Below are positions 5,180 through 12,734 of a stretch of DNA of 31,183 bases, in pieces (the first letter of the stretch is position 1; the number at the start of each line of letters is the position of its first letter). A program made the translations under genes and the position numbers. Source of the DNA: a virus. The stretch spans positions 1 to 31,183 of IMG/VR virus record IMGVR_UViG_3300025769_000515; one strand, given 5' to 3'. The notes under the pieces were generated by a model. The model ran no database searches. It saw only the letters and a list, made by a program, of their open reading frames with translations, and was not told the origin of the DNA.

Positions 5180-5883
5180 GACATTAAGCAATTAATTGCA
5201 GTATGACCTCCAATTACTACGCCACATCCTATTGCTGGCTTCTTACCTCGTTTAGCGTATGCCATTGCATAACTATCATGGTTTATGCCACAACCTACTT
5301 GCATACCAAACACTCTGAAGTTTTGACCTACAAACCATTGAACGTAACATTGTGTGTGTAAATGACCTTGCACCGTACTCATCATGTCAGCACGACATTT
5401 AGTATGAGCAGTTCCACCCTCGCCATGCACATATTGAACATTATCATAAATAACTCTATCTACAAAACGCCATTTAGGCACTTCTAAGACATCTTTATAT
5501 TGTTTAATCCACTTGCTAGGTATGTTGCTTGTTTGTGCTTTACGCATGATTATACGGTCATGATTTCCAATTGTTACATATGCATTAGGAAACGCATCAT
5601 ACCATCTACTTAATCTATCAATTGCAATATCTAATTCATCAGCACCACCCAATCCATCTGCATCTGTTTCATGGTAAGAACTATAATGATTATCAATAAC
5701 ATCACCTATAAATACAACTTTGTTGCAGTTATATTTTGAGTATGTTTCTTTACAATGTTCTAAATATTCATCTAAACAAAAAGGTTCGTGTAAATCCCCT
5801 ATTACTAAAACTCTATTTTCTTTTTTAGTAATGTTTTTAAAGGCTTTAAGTTTATTACCTCGTAATCTTGGTCTTATTTCCAT
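5173..5883 (-). CDS. Calcineurin-like metallophosphoesterase, 236 aa
   Basis: All motifs of the metallophosphatase fold are present in order: GDLH (D30, H32), GDVID (D61), GNHD (N107, H108, D109), H153 in YVHGEGG and GHLH (H174, H176). These residues bind two divalent metals and hydrolyse phosphoester bonds. Substrates in phages are mostly unknown: nucleotides, nucleic-acid ends, or protein phosphates. The gene is the last of the lysis/late operon, directly before the terminator at 5073-5105, which is an unusual place for a nucleotide enzyme. The catalytic set is complete, so it should be active. Confidence 0.85.
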   Translation of the reverse strand: MEIRPRLRGNKLKAFKNITKKENRVLVIGDLHEPFCLDEYLEHCKETYSKYNCNKVVFIGDVIDNHYSSYHETDADGLGGADELDIAIDRLSRWYDAFPNAYVTIGNHDRIIMRKAQTSNIPSKWIKQYKDVLEVPKWRFVDRVIYDNVQYVHGEGGTAHTKCRADMMSTVQGHLHTQCYVQWFVGQNFRVFGMQVGCGINHDSYAMAYAKRGKKPAIGCGVVIGGHTAINCLMSL

Positions 5884-5904
5884 AAACGCAATTTAAGAAT
5901 AAAA

Positions 5905-6102
5905 TTATAAACCTAACAATTTTTTATGTATTAATTCTTCTAATTCGTTTAACTTTTGTTTTTCTTCGTCATCCAACCCATCTTTAGACCATTGACGCTT
6001 ATATTTCTTTAATCTACGTTCTAAAAAACGTATATCTTTCTTAGACTTATTACCACTTAATAGTAGATTAATCAATCCGCTTATTATTTCTATTGGTTTC
6101 AT
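5905..6102 (-). CDS. Small protein of the lysis region, 65 aa
   Basis: The first 16 residues (IEIISGLINLLLSG) are hydrophobic or amphipathic, followed by a strongly basic segment (KDIRFLERRLKKYKR) and an acidic helical tail. This is not a clear transmembrane protein; it could associate with the membrane peripherally. It follows the holin gene and its hairpin and precedes the phosphoesterase gene, so a lysis-accessory or antiholin role is possible but unproven. Confidence 0.5.
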   Translation of the reverse strand: MKPIEIISGLINLLLSGNKSKKDIRFLERRLKKYKRQWSKDGLDDEEKQKLNELEELIHKKLLGL

Positions 6103-6108
6103 AAAAGA

Positions 6109-6132
6109 ATAAAAGCGGTTTTTACACCGCTT
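6109..6132 (-). terminator. Weak terminator or attenuator after the holin gene
   Basis: AAGCGG (6132-6127) and CCGCTT (6118-6113) form a 6-bp GC-rich stem with an 8-nt loop, followed by TTATTC on the minus strand. It stands in the gap after the holin gene and could lower expression of the two genes beyond it. Confidence 0.5.
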
Positions 6133-6138
6133 ATTTAA

Positions 6139-6408
6139 TTATTTTAAAACTACTTTAGCCTTAATACGACCCCAAATAGCCAACAACGTACCAAACACTT
6201 CAGTTAGTTGCACCCATAGTTGGTCGCCTGTTTGTGCTACTAATTCAGCAGCCTCAAAACCATCATCAGCAATACCACCTAAATCTAAAGTTAATTCAGG
6301 ATTAATAGCCTTAACAATAGTCGGTATAAAAGCAACTAAAATACCTATAATAGTTTTCGATTGATACCATGCTTTAGCGTTTGTAACGCCATCTTGTAAA
6401 TTACCCAT
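6139..6408 (-). CDS. Holin-like membrane protein, 89 aa
   Basis: Two hydrophobic segments are visible, TIIGILVAFIPTIVKAI (19-35) and LWVQLTEVFGTLLAIWG (64-80), separated by a loop with acidic and small residues, and the protein ends in a basic tail (RIKAKVVLK). The start AWYQSKTI and the end LLAIWGRIKAK resemble a holin group common in phages of Gram-negative hosts. Holins form the membrane lesions that time lysis. It is next to the DUF5675 protein and the spanin-like gene, which together make a lysis cassette. Family call from pattern, role well supported by context. Confidence 0.7.
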   Translation of the reverse strand: MGNLQDGVTNAKAWYQSKTIIGILVAFIPTIVKAINPELTLDLGGIADDGFEAAELVAQTGDQLWVQLTEVFGTLLAIWGRIKAKVVLK

Positions 6409-6430
6409 TTTTATTTATTTAATTATTAAT

Positions 6431-6847
6431 TTATTCTATTTCTAAATACACACTTGTTTCACCTTTTAAAGCGTTATGAAAATCTTTCATAGTTTGCTTA
6501 CTACTTGTTACATCAATATAACCATCTTTATTCATGTCTTTAGGTCGTCTACCTAAAGCAATACATCCATTTAATTGATGCCAATAATTAGAAGCATGAA
6601 ACTTACACTCGCTTCTATTAGGTACGTTTTTTAATTCCCATAACTTAGTTTTAAATCTAGGAGAGTATTCTAACTCAACTAAGTATCTGCCTTTTGGTAC
6701 GCATGATACATTACGTTTATTTTCTAACCAACCACGTTCCAAACTAATAGCAGAAAATAAAGGATTAAAACTACTATCAAAAACACTACATATCCCAAGC
6801 GTTTGTTTTTCATCCCAATTATATCTTTTGATTTTAACGGTTTTCAC
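6431..6847 (-). CDS. DUF5675-family protein, candidate lysis enzyme
   Basis: The sequence fits DUF5675: CVPKGRYLVELEYSPRF (from residue 49), VPNRSECKFHASNYWH (75-90), NGCIALGRR (93-101). The H84...G94-C95 arrangement resembles the histidine and glycine-cysteine of YkuD L,D-transpeptidases, although the spacing and the missing serine make that only a suggestion. DUF5675 proteins often occupy the endolysin position in Bacteroidota phages, and no other peptidoglycan enzyme is visible in the window. A cell-wall-active function is therefore my inference. It has no signal peptide, so it would need the holin for export. Confidence 0.65.
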   Translation of the reverse strand: MKTVKIKRYNWDEKQTLGICSVFDSSFNPLFSAISLERGWLENKRNVSCVPKGRYLVELEYSPRFKTKLWELKNVPNRSECKFHASNYWHQLNGCIALGRRPKDMNKDGYIDVTSSKQTMKDFHNALKGETSVYLEIE

Positions 6848-7082
6848 AATCTTTTAGTCTTTGTTTTAAAATTTGTATGTCGTGATATTCTTTAGCTTCA
6901 TTTGCTTTACGTTCTGCAATACGGTCTGCACGTTCTTTATTATAAGCAATTTGTTCTTCATGTCTTTGTTGCTTTTGGTAAAATATAGATGCAGTATTAG
7001 TTCCTATAATAACACTTATCATCATTGGGATAAAGTTTCGCCACTTCATTATAAAAAGTCCTTCTTGCGTTTCTTTAATCAT
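6834..7082 (-). CDS. Inner-membrane spanin-like protein (one TM plus coiled coil)
   Basis: The protein begins with a transmembrane helix (FIPMMISVIIGTNTASIFY) and continues as a charged, heptad-like helix (about residues 37-80), the architecture of i-spanins such as Rz. These span the periplasm and disrupt the outer membrane at lysis. Two starts exist: ATG 7082 overlaps the previous gene by 8 nt; ATG 7049 (MKWRNF) gives no overlap and places the TM at the very N-terminus, so it is likely the true start. No o-spanin partner with a lipobox is seen nearby. Function is inferred from topology and position. Confidence 0.55.
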   Translation of the reverse strand: MIKETQEGLFIMKWRNFIPMMISVIIGTNTASIFYQKQQRHEEQIAYNKERADRIAERKANEAKEYHDIQILKQRLKDCENR

Positions 7083-7263
7083 CTTTTTTGTTTATAGTTT
7101 TATCGTTTTGCATTAATCTAAACCATTTAAAAGCAGTGTAGCCAATAGATACCACAAGAAGAATAATTTTAAGAACATCAACAATATCCGTAAGCGATAA
7201 GGTAAACGCCCCAATATTGATAGCGTATAATTTAAAGTCATCCATTTTAATAATTTTTTCCAC
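7075..7263 (-). CDS. Small membrane protein, holin-like, 62 aa
   Basis: One strong hydrophobic helix (VLKIILLVVSIGYTAFKWF, about 29-47) follows a moderately hydrophobic N-terminal region (INIGAFTLSLTDIVDVL), and the tail is basic. Single- or double-pass proteins of this size are frequent in flavobacterial phage lysis cassettes. The start could be ATG 7263 or ATG 7245 (MDDFKL); the second is typical of homologues I recall. It may be a second holin or an antiholin. Confidence 0.6.
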   Translation of the reverse strand: MEKIIKMDDFKLYAINIGAFTLSLTDIVDVLKIILLVVSIGYTAFKWFRLMQNDKTINKKDD

Positions 7264-7302
7264 AATTTATGTGCTGTTTAAGGTTGGTTATTTTTAAATT
7301 TT

Positions 7303-7848
7303 TTAAGCAGAAACCCAAGCTGTGCCATTATAAAATACTGGACAAACCACAGCTCCACCACCAGTAAGTGTGCCTAAATATGTTGGAGCAGTCGCATCTG
7401 TTACAAAGGCTCTATCACCTTGTGTTGCTGTTGGTAATGTTGCAACTGTATAACCAGCAGTTCTAACTGTTCCAGTAGCTATAAAATTACCAGTTGTTCT
7501 TTCAAATGTGAATTTAGTTCCAGTACCAGCTTGTCTAATATATAAATCCCCAACATCTAAATCTAAATAACTATTAATTCCGTTAGAAAATACACCTAAT
7601 GTATCGCCTCCGGTTGTTCCAAAATATAATCTAACGCCAGTATTAAAAGTCACAGGACTATCAACTGTATCTGTTAAATATAATGTGTCAAAATAAGTCT
7701 TTAATGTAGATTTTACCAAAGACCACAAACTCTTTTTAGATGTTCCTTGTGGACTTGATGTAGTATCACTAACATCTATAACGTGTATTAAATCCGCATC
7801 ATCAAATGATGATAAACTGCCTTTATCTGTTAATTTTTGGTCTGCCAT
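7303..7848 (-). CDS. Tail fibre / receptor-binding-type protein, 181 aa
   Basis: I place the start at ATG 7848 (MADQKLTDKG), just after the upstream gene ends at 7853. A longer in-frame ORF exists, but its extra 18 residues are a spurious hydrophobic stretch. The N-terminus, with LSSFDDADLIHVIDVSD and then SKKSLWSLVKSTLKTYFD, is a familiar start of phage fibre proteins. The middle is glycine- and threonine-rich beta sequence, and the end (YNGTAWVSA) is like many fibre C-termini. It probably forms a thin trimeric fibre contacting the host. The receptor cannot be read from sequence. Confidence 0.65.
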   Translation of the reverse strand: MADQKLTDKGSLSSFDDADLIHVIDVSDTTSSPQGTSKKSLWSLVKSTLKTYFDTLYLTDTVDSPVTFNTGVRLYFGTTGGDTLGVFSNGINSYLDLDVGDLYIRQAGTGTKFTFERTTGNFIATGTVRTAGYTVATLPTATQGDRAFVTDATAPTYLGTLTGGGAVVCPVFYNGTAWVSA

Positions 7849-7852
7849 TTTT

Positions 7853-8431
7853 TTAATTAAATATATAATTATTGCTATCGTTAAAAATAAAATTATTATC
7901 ATCCATGAAATTGTATGTATTTACTTCGTTGTAGATTTCAAATCCTACACTAAGTAAATTGTTAATGTAAGCTGCTTGGTATCTCTCTTTAGAATTTATT
8001 GAAACCCTATAACCGTTAAATTCGCTTTTAGAACCGCCTGAAACTAATTCTAATGAGTTTATTTCAGCACCATTATATAAACCACCTATTTTTAAAGAAC
8101 CGTCGTTAAACTCAACTATGTATCGCAAATCAATGTTACGTAACGTGTTTAGTTTTATAGTTGTTGCTAAGTCTTGTTTTGTTAATGTAAAACTTAACTC
8201 TTGATTATATAAAATTCCGTTTTCGTCGTTTTGGATATTCTCATTAAAAGAACCCCCTTTTATTTCGTACTCATGAATAGTGGTTACTGGAAAAGATGTT
8301 AATTCAACACCTTTTTCTCCTACTATTTGGCTATAAGCATAATTAACATATTTAAACAAATAGACTTTTTTAATGCCACCTATATTGTTATAACACGTTA
8401 ATTCATTCCTGCCTTTTGTTAATATGCTCAT
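7853..8431 (-). CDS. Tail-tube-like protein, paralogue of the major tail protein
   Basis: It shares a line of matching blocks with the 176-aa tail tube protein at 11200-11730: GRNELTC / GRTEPCS, IGGIKKVYLFKYV / IGGLKAIYLLDYI, a YE motif followed by FNE, LTKQDLA / LKKQTLA, and SGGSKSEFNGY / SGGAKAEFNGY. The C-terminus carries an extra asparagine-rich tail with three NF/IF-containing repeats (NNFIFNDSNNYIFN). It could be a minor tube or tail-tip protein, or connect to the fibre encoded next. The start at 8431 overlaps the 36-aa ORF by 29 nt. Confidence 0.7.
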   Translation of the reverse strand: MSILTKGRNELTCYNNIGGIKKVYLFKYVNYAYSQIVGEKGVELTSFPVTTIHEYEIKGGSFNENIQNDENGILYNQELSFTLTKQDLATTIKLNTLRNIDLRYIVEFNDGSLKIGGLYNGAEINSLELVSGGSKSEFNGYRVSINSKERYQAAYINNLLSVGFEIYNEVNTYNFMDDNNFIFNDSNNYIFN

Positions 8432-8513
8432 AGTGTTTTTTTAAATACAACTTTAGCTTTTCTAAATTCTCTTGCTTAACTTTGTTGTATCTTATTCTTT
8501 TTTTATCGCTCAT
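8403..8513 (-). CDS. Tiny basic protein, 36 aa
   Basis: ORF from ATG 8513 to TGA at 8403-8405. The start overlaps the stop of the connector gene (ATGA) and the 3' end overlaps the following gene by 29 nt, so it fills the gap completely. Composition is lysine-rich and helical. Function unknown. Confidence 0.5.
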   Translation of the reverse strand: MSDKKRIRYNKVKQENLEKLKLYLKKHYEHINKRQE

Positions 8514-9025
8514 AAATTATCTCCAAAAAATAAACCGCTTATTGTTCTTAACCCTGTCTTTGGGTCTATGTCATAATCTTCATCTTGTGAATCATCATAT
8601 TCAGCAACATTAACATCGCATAAATATCTTTCTAGTCTAGCAATATATGCATCTGCTTTGCTTTGATACGCTTTCGCTAAACTATCAATTTCGTCTTGTG
8701 ATGCACTTTCGCTATTATCTGCTAAATGTTTATAAAGCCCTTTATTAGAAACCCAAACAGAACCAAGTTTAACATATTCAGCAAATACACTATGCCACAT
8801 TACTTGTTTTATGTAATCATTAAACATAGTTAAATAAACACCAGATAAAGAATCATTATCAAAGTCTGTTAATATTTTTTCATATAGTTTAGTTCCTAAT
8901 ACTGGTTCTAATATTAAATCTTGAACATCAATGATTAGATTAGTGTATTTATCAGGGTCAACATTACCACCCATAGGTGTATTCTTTGCTATCTCGCTTG
9001 ATGTTATTAAATAAATATCTGTCAT
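8510..9025 (-). CDS. Head-tail connector protein (DUF6712-like)
   Basis: The helical pattern with TSSEIAKNTPMGGNVD, then IIDVQDLILEPVLGTKLYEKI, is characteristic of the DUF6712 head-tail adaptor family in Bacteroidota phages, with the usual length (about 170 aa) and a C-terminal region containing IARLERYLC. Proteins at this position bind below the portal and close the head after packaging. It is directly downstream of the portal gene (4-nt gap), which supports the role. Confidence 0.75.
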   Translation of the reverse strand: MTDIYLITSSEIAKNTPMGGNVDPDKYTNLIIDVQDLILEPVLGTKLYEKILTDFDNDSLSGVYLTMFNDYIKQVMWHSVFAEYVKLGSVWVSNKGLYKHLADNSESASQDEIDSLAKAYQSKADAYIARLERYLCDVNVAEYDDSQDEDYDIDPKTGLRTISGLFFGDNL

Positions 9026-9029
9026 TGTT

Positions 9030-10778
9030 TTATTTTCTATATAATGGGTCTAAGCTCCACCAATTATTAAAAGGGTTTGCCGATTGTGCTACTTTTGGGT
9101 CGTTTTGCTCCCATTTAGCATCAGCTCTATCTTCTGGTTCTAATTTTAATATTAGTTTTCTAGCTTCATTAACACTAATGTTTTTATTTCCTTTCTTTAA
9201 AAATATGACACGTTTCCACCAATGCTTACAATTAACACCGCCTTTATATAAAAACACATTGTAACTATTCTTTCCTTTAGGTGCAAAATCTTCATTATAA
9301 ACAGAATTAAAATCTAAATCTTCAGCACGATATACTTTTTTAGCCTTTATTACTTTATTGCAAAAATCACGTTCACCTTCTGGATTGCCTGCATATTCAT
9401 AACGTATTTTAAAAAGACTTGTATCTTGACCACTATTCTTTTTAGATGTTTTTGGTGTTGATGCAAATTGAAATATTGTGTTTAATTCATTTTCTTTTAA
9501 TGTCATTTCGTGACAATCACGATAATCTACTAACTCCCATTCATCTTCATTAATATCCTCGCCTAACTCAATCAAATCATCTACATTAACACAATCAGAA
9601 CTTAATTCAATATCTTCTTCAGTTGTATTTTCTTCTGCATCTACCGTATCATCAACAGGCGTTTCTTTTTCTACTTGTTCAGTAGATTTATATGTTTCTC
9701 TTAAAGGTATAAATGCTAAATCAGTATCTAAACCGTTTAATTCTATAATAGAAGCTAATTCATCAATAAATAACCCTTGCTTTGGTGATACTTGATAATC
9801 TTGTATCATTCTGCTTTGTACATCTAATTCGTCTGCATTACTTGATAAACCATTAGCTGTTGCAATACCAAATAAGTTAGGGTAAGCACCATGACCTGTT
9901 ATTAATTGTTGTCTTGCTTCTTGCACTAAAAATTCCCATTGATTATGAGCATCATTAACTTCTAATGGTGCAATAGTAACTTCAGCTTCTTTACTATCAT
10001 TAAATGATATAATAAATTTACCTGCGTTAGAACTACCTGTTAATTTATCTTTTATTTTGTTTTCAATTTCTTGTTTTTCTGCATCTGTTAAATCACCACC
10101 ATTATTAAAGTTAATTATATAACCAAATGATAAACCTGATTTAATATGGTTTATAAAAAAGTTAGATATTTCTTCTTCTAAATCTGCATATTGTAAAGCT
10201 GGTAAATAATCAGGGTCAGAAAAATAAAACTTTCCAGCACTATAAGGTCTAACAGATTTAACCATTAATGATTCTGTCATCTTACCATTAGAAACGGTAA
10301 ACGATGGATAAAATTTAGGTGGGAATTTTGTTGGATTAGTCCAGTCGTCACAATACCAAACACCATTGATATTACCGTCTTTATCTGCTTTATCCATTCC
10401 TAACTTATTAGTAGGTAAATGAAGTATTTGAGCAACACCACCACCTTTAGCACGTAAAACCTGCATATCGTATTGACCGAATGTTTGTAAATCAGCAATG
10501 CATTTTTTCTGTTCTCTTTTTGGGAATATTTCGTTTAACTCATCGTAAAGTATATCGTTCCCATTTACTACAATCCCTTTACCGTAAATAAGTTTATTAT
10601 ATGTGTCTATAATAGCCTTATTTGTAGGTGAGCCGTTATATCTGTCTATAACATATTTAAAGAAACTATTATACTTGCCGTTTAACACCCATTCAACACC
10701 CAAACGTTCCTCAATAGGCGGTTTAACGTAATTAGATAACTGTATTAGAGTTATATTATTCTTATTGTACTTAGACAT
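9030..10778 (-). CDS. Portal protein with an extra C-terminal domain, 582 aa
   Basis: Residues 1-370 look like a siphovirus portal: GVEWVLNGKYNSFFKYVIDR, then YNGSPTNKAIIDTYNKLIYG in the N-terminal part, and RQQLITGHGAYPNLFGI before the clip/stem region. An acidic low-complexity linker follows (about 372-410). The last 140 residues form a separate block (ERDFCNKVIKAKKVYRAEDL, NVFLYKGGVNCKHWWKRVIF) of a kind I associate with head-maturation or minor-head proteins. The protein forms the ring through which DNA enters. The fusion is discussed in the findings. The 3' neighbour is the connector, as expected. Confidence 0.8.
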   Translation of the reverse strand: MSKYNKNNITLIQLSNYVKPPIEERLGVEWVLNGKYNSFFKYVIDRYNGSPTNKAIIDTYNKLIYGKGIVVNGNDILYDELNEIFPKREQKKCIADLQTFGQYDMQVLRAKGGGVAQILHLPTNKLGMDKADKDGNINGVWYCDDWTNPTKFPPKFYPSFTVSNGKMTESLMVKSVRPYSAGKFYFSDPDYLPALQYADLEEEISNFFINHIKSGLSFGYIINFNNGGDLTDAEKQEIENKIKDKLTGSSNAGKFIISFNDSKEAEVTIAPLEVNDAHNQWEFLVQEARQQLITGHGAYPNLFGIATANGLSSNADELDVQSRMIQDYQVSPKQGLFIDELASIIELNGLDTDLAFIPLRETYKSTEQVEKETPVDDTVDAEENTTEEDIELSSDCVNVDDLIELGEDINEDEWELVDYRDCHEMTLKENELNTIFQFASTPKTSKKNSGQDTSLFKIRYEYAGNPEGERDFCNKVIKAKKVYRAEDLDFNSVYNEDFAPKGKNSYNVFLYKGGVNCKHWWKRVIFLKKGNKNISVNEARKLILKLEPEDRADAKWEQNDPKVAQSANPFNNWWSLDPLYRK

Positions 10779-11109
10779 TTATTTTATATTTTTGTGTAAC
10801 TTGCGAAGTGGCAAACGCTTTCCCACGCCATAAGACTTCATCATTTAAAATACCATCAAAATTATATAGTGTTAATCTGAATGTTTCATTATTATTAGCT
10901 GTGAACTCAAAACCAACATTTATAGAAACTGTATCTAAAGCTGGTGTTGTCATTATTTTTGTAATAGGTGGTAAAAGTCCTGTATCTGTATAATAAGATA
11001 CAGTTTCCATTGTATCTTCATTGTATATTTTAAGAAGATAATATGTTGCTAATGAGCGTGGTGTTATTTCAAACTCTTGAACATCTGTATCAGTGTTAAA
11101 TATCTTCAT
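10771..11109 (-). CDS. Conserved phage structural protein, 112 aa
   Basis: I choose ATG 11109 (MKIFNTDTDVQEFEI); a longer ORF would start inside the terminator region. The sequence is beta-rich (EFEITPRSLATYYLL; ETFRLTLYN; EVLWRGKAFATSQVTQ), suggesting a small beta-sandwich, and it overlaps the portal start by 8 nt. Proteins of this type precede portal genes in related phages, but I cannot name the function. The start lies only 10 nt after a TTGTTATTATA motif, so the transcript leader would be extremely short. Confidence 0.6.
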   Translation of the reverse strand: MKIFNTDTDVQEFEITPRSLATYYLLKIYNEDTMETVSYYTDTGLLPPITKIMTTPALDTVSINVGFEFTANNNETFRLTLYNFDGILNDEVLWRGKAFATSQVTQKYKINV

Positions 11110-11111
11110 AT

Positions 11112-11122
11112 TATAATAACAA
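11112..11122 (-). promoter_or_regulatory. Recurrent motif TTGTTATTATA (portal operon)
   Basis: The minus strand reads TTGTTATTATA just upstream of ATG 11109, with AAAAACA 8 nt before the TTG. The same core lies upstream of operons at 14176, 25642 and 27208. It may be a phage-specific promoter -7 region. No TTG at the expected -33 distance is visible. Confidence 0.45.
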
Positions 11123-11142
11123 TAAAAATGTGTTTTTGTTTT

Positions 11143-11176
11143 AAAAAAAAAGAGCAAACAGAACGTCTACTCTTTT
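11143..11176 (-). terminator. Terminator after the tail tube gene
   Basis: AAAAGAG (11176-11170), a 15-nt loop, CTCTTTT (11154-11148) and a run of nine T (11151-11143) on the minus strand. It isolates the highly expressed tail tube gene from the portal operon, which has its own upstream motif. Confidence 0.65.
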
Positions 11177-11199
11177 AAGAAAAATGAAAATAAGAAAAA

Positions 11200-11730
11200 T
11201 TAAGGTGTTACATTCGTCACACTTACTAAAGCGTCTAATGCTGTTATTGTTGCAGCGTCTAAATAAGGAGCTACATCAGTTTCAGTTGCTGTAAATGTTA
11301 GGTTATAACCGTTAAATTCTGCTTTAGCACCACCTGAGATAATGTCACCAGTACAAGCTGTGCCATCTGATATACCCATTATTTTATAGTTATCCATTCT
11401 GTCCTGAACTACTACAATTGGTCTTGCTTTTATTACTAATGCTAATTCTCTAGCACTCGCTAATGTTTGTTTCTTTAATACAACCGCTAAAGACTGTTCG
11501 TAAGTACTAGTACCTGCGTTTATGTCTTGTGTAAATGGCTCGTTAAATGTATTACCGTCTGCTAACAATTCATATTTGTAAACAGCAGTAATCGCCACGT
11601 TTATAGCTGTTGCTTCGTTACTCGTAACGGTAAAACTATCCTCAATGTAATCTAGCAAATAAATGGCTTTTAATCCACCAATCGCATCGCTACATGGTTC
11701 TGTTCTTCCGCTTGTTAATACACACGCCAT
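11200..11730 (-). CDS. Major tail tube protein, 176 aa
   Basis: A beta-rich, alanine/threonine-rich protein of usual tail-tube length with no long helices. It lies between the major capsid gene and the portal operon and is flanked by a terminator on each side, as expected for a strongly expressed structural gene. A paralogue is encoded at 7853-8431, sharing IGGLK, LKKQTLA and SGGAKAEFNGY. The C-terminus (PYLDAATITALDAL) is helical. Tail tube assignment comes from composition, size and neighbours, not from a signature motif. Confidence 0.65.
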   Translation of the reverse strand: MACVLTSGRTEPCSDAIGGLKAIYLLDYIEDSFTVTSNEATAINVAITAVYKYELLADGNTFNEPFTQDINAGTSTYEQSLAVVLKKQTLASARELALVIKARPIVVVQDRMDNYKIMGISDGTACTGDIISGGAKAEFNGYNLTFTATETDVAPYLDAATITALDALVSVTNVTP

Positions 11731-11745
11731 ATTATTTATTGTTTT

Positions 11746-11774
11746 AAAAAAGGCGACGAATTAACACCGCCTTT
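11746..11774 (-). terminator. Terminator after the major capsid gene
   Basis: AAAGGCG (11774-11768), a 12-nt loop, CGCCTTT (11755-11749), then TTTT on the minus strand. It lies between the capsid and tail tube genes; some readthrough must occur, because no separate promoter for the tail tube gene is apparent. Confidence 0.7.
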
Positions 11775-11788
11775 ATATTATTTATTTA

Positions 11789-12706
11789 CTAGTTTCCTGC
11801 GTTAGTGATACCGTAAGTAATCACATCTTCTGGATTGGCGCAAACCACACCATCAGCCCATTTCATAACAACGTTTACATTGTTAGAACCATCTAAAGGT
11901 GATTGGTCGATAACATCAACTCTTTGAGCATCACCAGCCGAACCTACACCATACCAAAGGTTTTCAGCGTAAGTAGCAAACATTACATCATCAGAAAGAC
12001 CTGAACAATGGATTAATGGAACGCCTTGAAAAGTTAATCCAGCTCTACGCTCATTAAAAGCATCATAAGCTCCTAAAGCTGCTTGTGCTTGAATATAAAA
12101 CTTATATGCTGCTGTTGAAATTCTAATTGCAAAAGATTCTTTAGAAAATAAAGCACTTGAAGCTGCGTCAATTACTTTTTCTAATTCAGCTACAATATTA
12201 GCTTTAGTTAAAGTAGTACCAGCAATTTCATAACCAGTAGGTTGCAACGCTTCGCTTGTAAATAATGCCTCAAAACCGTTAAATTCTCCTTCTGTTGCAG
12301 CAGCACCTTGCCATATAGTGTTTTCTCTTGATTCTGCTACTTCAGCACCTACTAAACTAACTAAGTAGTTAGCGAATTCTGAAGCTAAACCTGCGTGAGC
12401 AGATGCAGCCATTTTATCAAATGTAGGTCTGTAGTTAGACTTGCATAATTTAGTATTAACCTCAAATTCTTCTACGGTTAAAACTCTCTCGTTTCTTGTG
12501 ATAGTTCCTACATCTGTAAAATCACAAGTGCTATCTGCTATAAGACCTGATAAGTTAACTCGTGGTAAATTCCACTTGTAACGAATCCCATCCATTAAAT
12601 CAACACCACCGTTTACGATAGATGTTGGTTCTTTTAATACTGCTGAAAAATACCTACTTGCGGCTTCGCCAGCATAATTTGAACTAATTGTTTCTGTTGT
12701 TGCCAT
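11789..12706 (-). CDS. Major capsid protein, 305 aa
   Basis: The length and composition fit a HK97-fold capsid protein of Bacteroidota siphoviruses: the N-terminus (NYAGEAASRYFSAVLKE) is a helical arm, then an early domain with KWNLPRVN, a P-domain helix (FANYLVSLVGAEVAESRENT), ISTAAYKFYIQAQAALGAYDA, and GLTFQGVPLIHCSGLSDD near the end, a motif typical of the A-domain. It follows the protease/scaffold and decoration genes in canonical order and precedes the terminator at 11746-11774. No additional Ig-like domain is present. Confidence 0.8.
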   Translation of the reverse strand: MATTETISSNYAGEAASRYFSAVLKEPTSIVNGGVDLMDGIRYKWNLPRVNLSGLIADSTCDFTDVGTITRNERVLTVEEFEVNTKLCKSNYRPTFDKMAASAHAGLASEFANYLVSLVGAEVAESRENTIWQGAAATEGEFNGFEALFTSEALQPTGYEIAGTTLTKANIVAELEKVIDAASSALFSKESFAIRISTAAYKFYIQAQAALGAYDAFNERRAGLTFQGVPLIHCSGLSDDVMFATYAENLWYGVGSAGDAQRVDVIDQSPLDGSNNVNVVMKWADGVVCANPEDVITYGITNAGN

Positions 12707-12734
12707 GCTTTTTTTTAAATTATTTTTTTTGTTT

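Noticed and set aside
7849-7902. 18-residue hydrophobic N-terminal extension of the fibre gene
   Set aside because: Overlaps the previous gene and precedes a typical fibre start (MADQKL); a signal anchor is not expected there.
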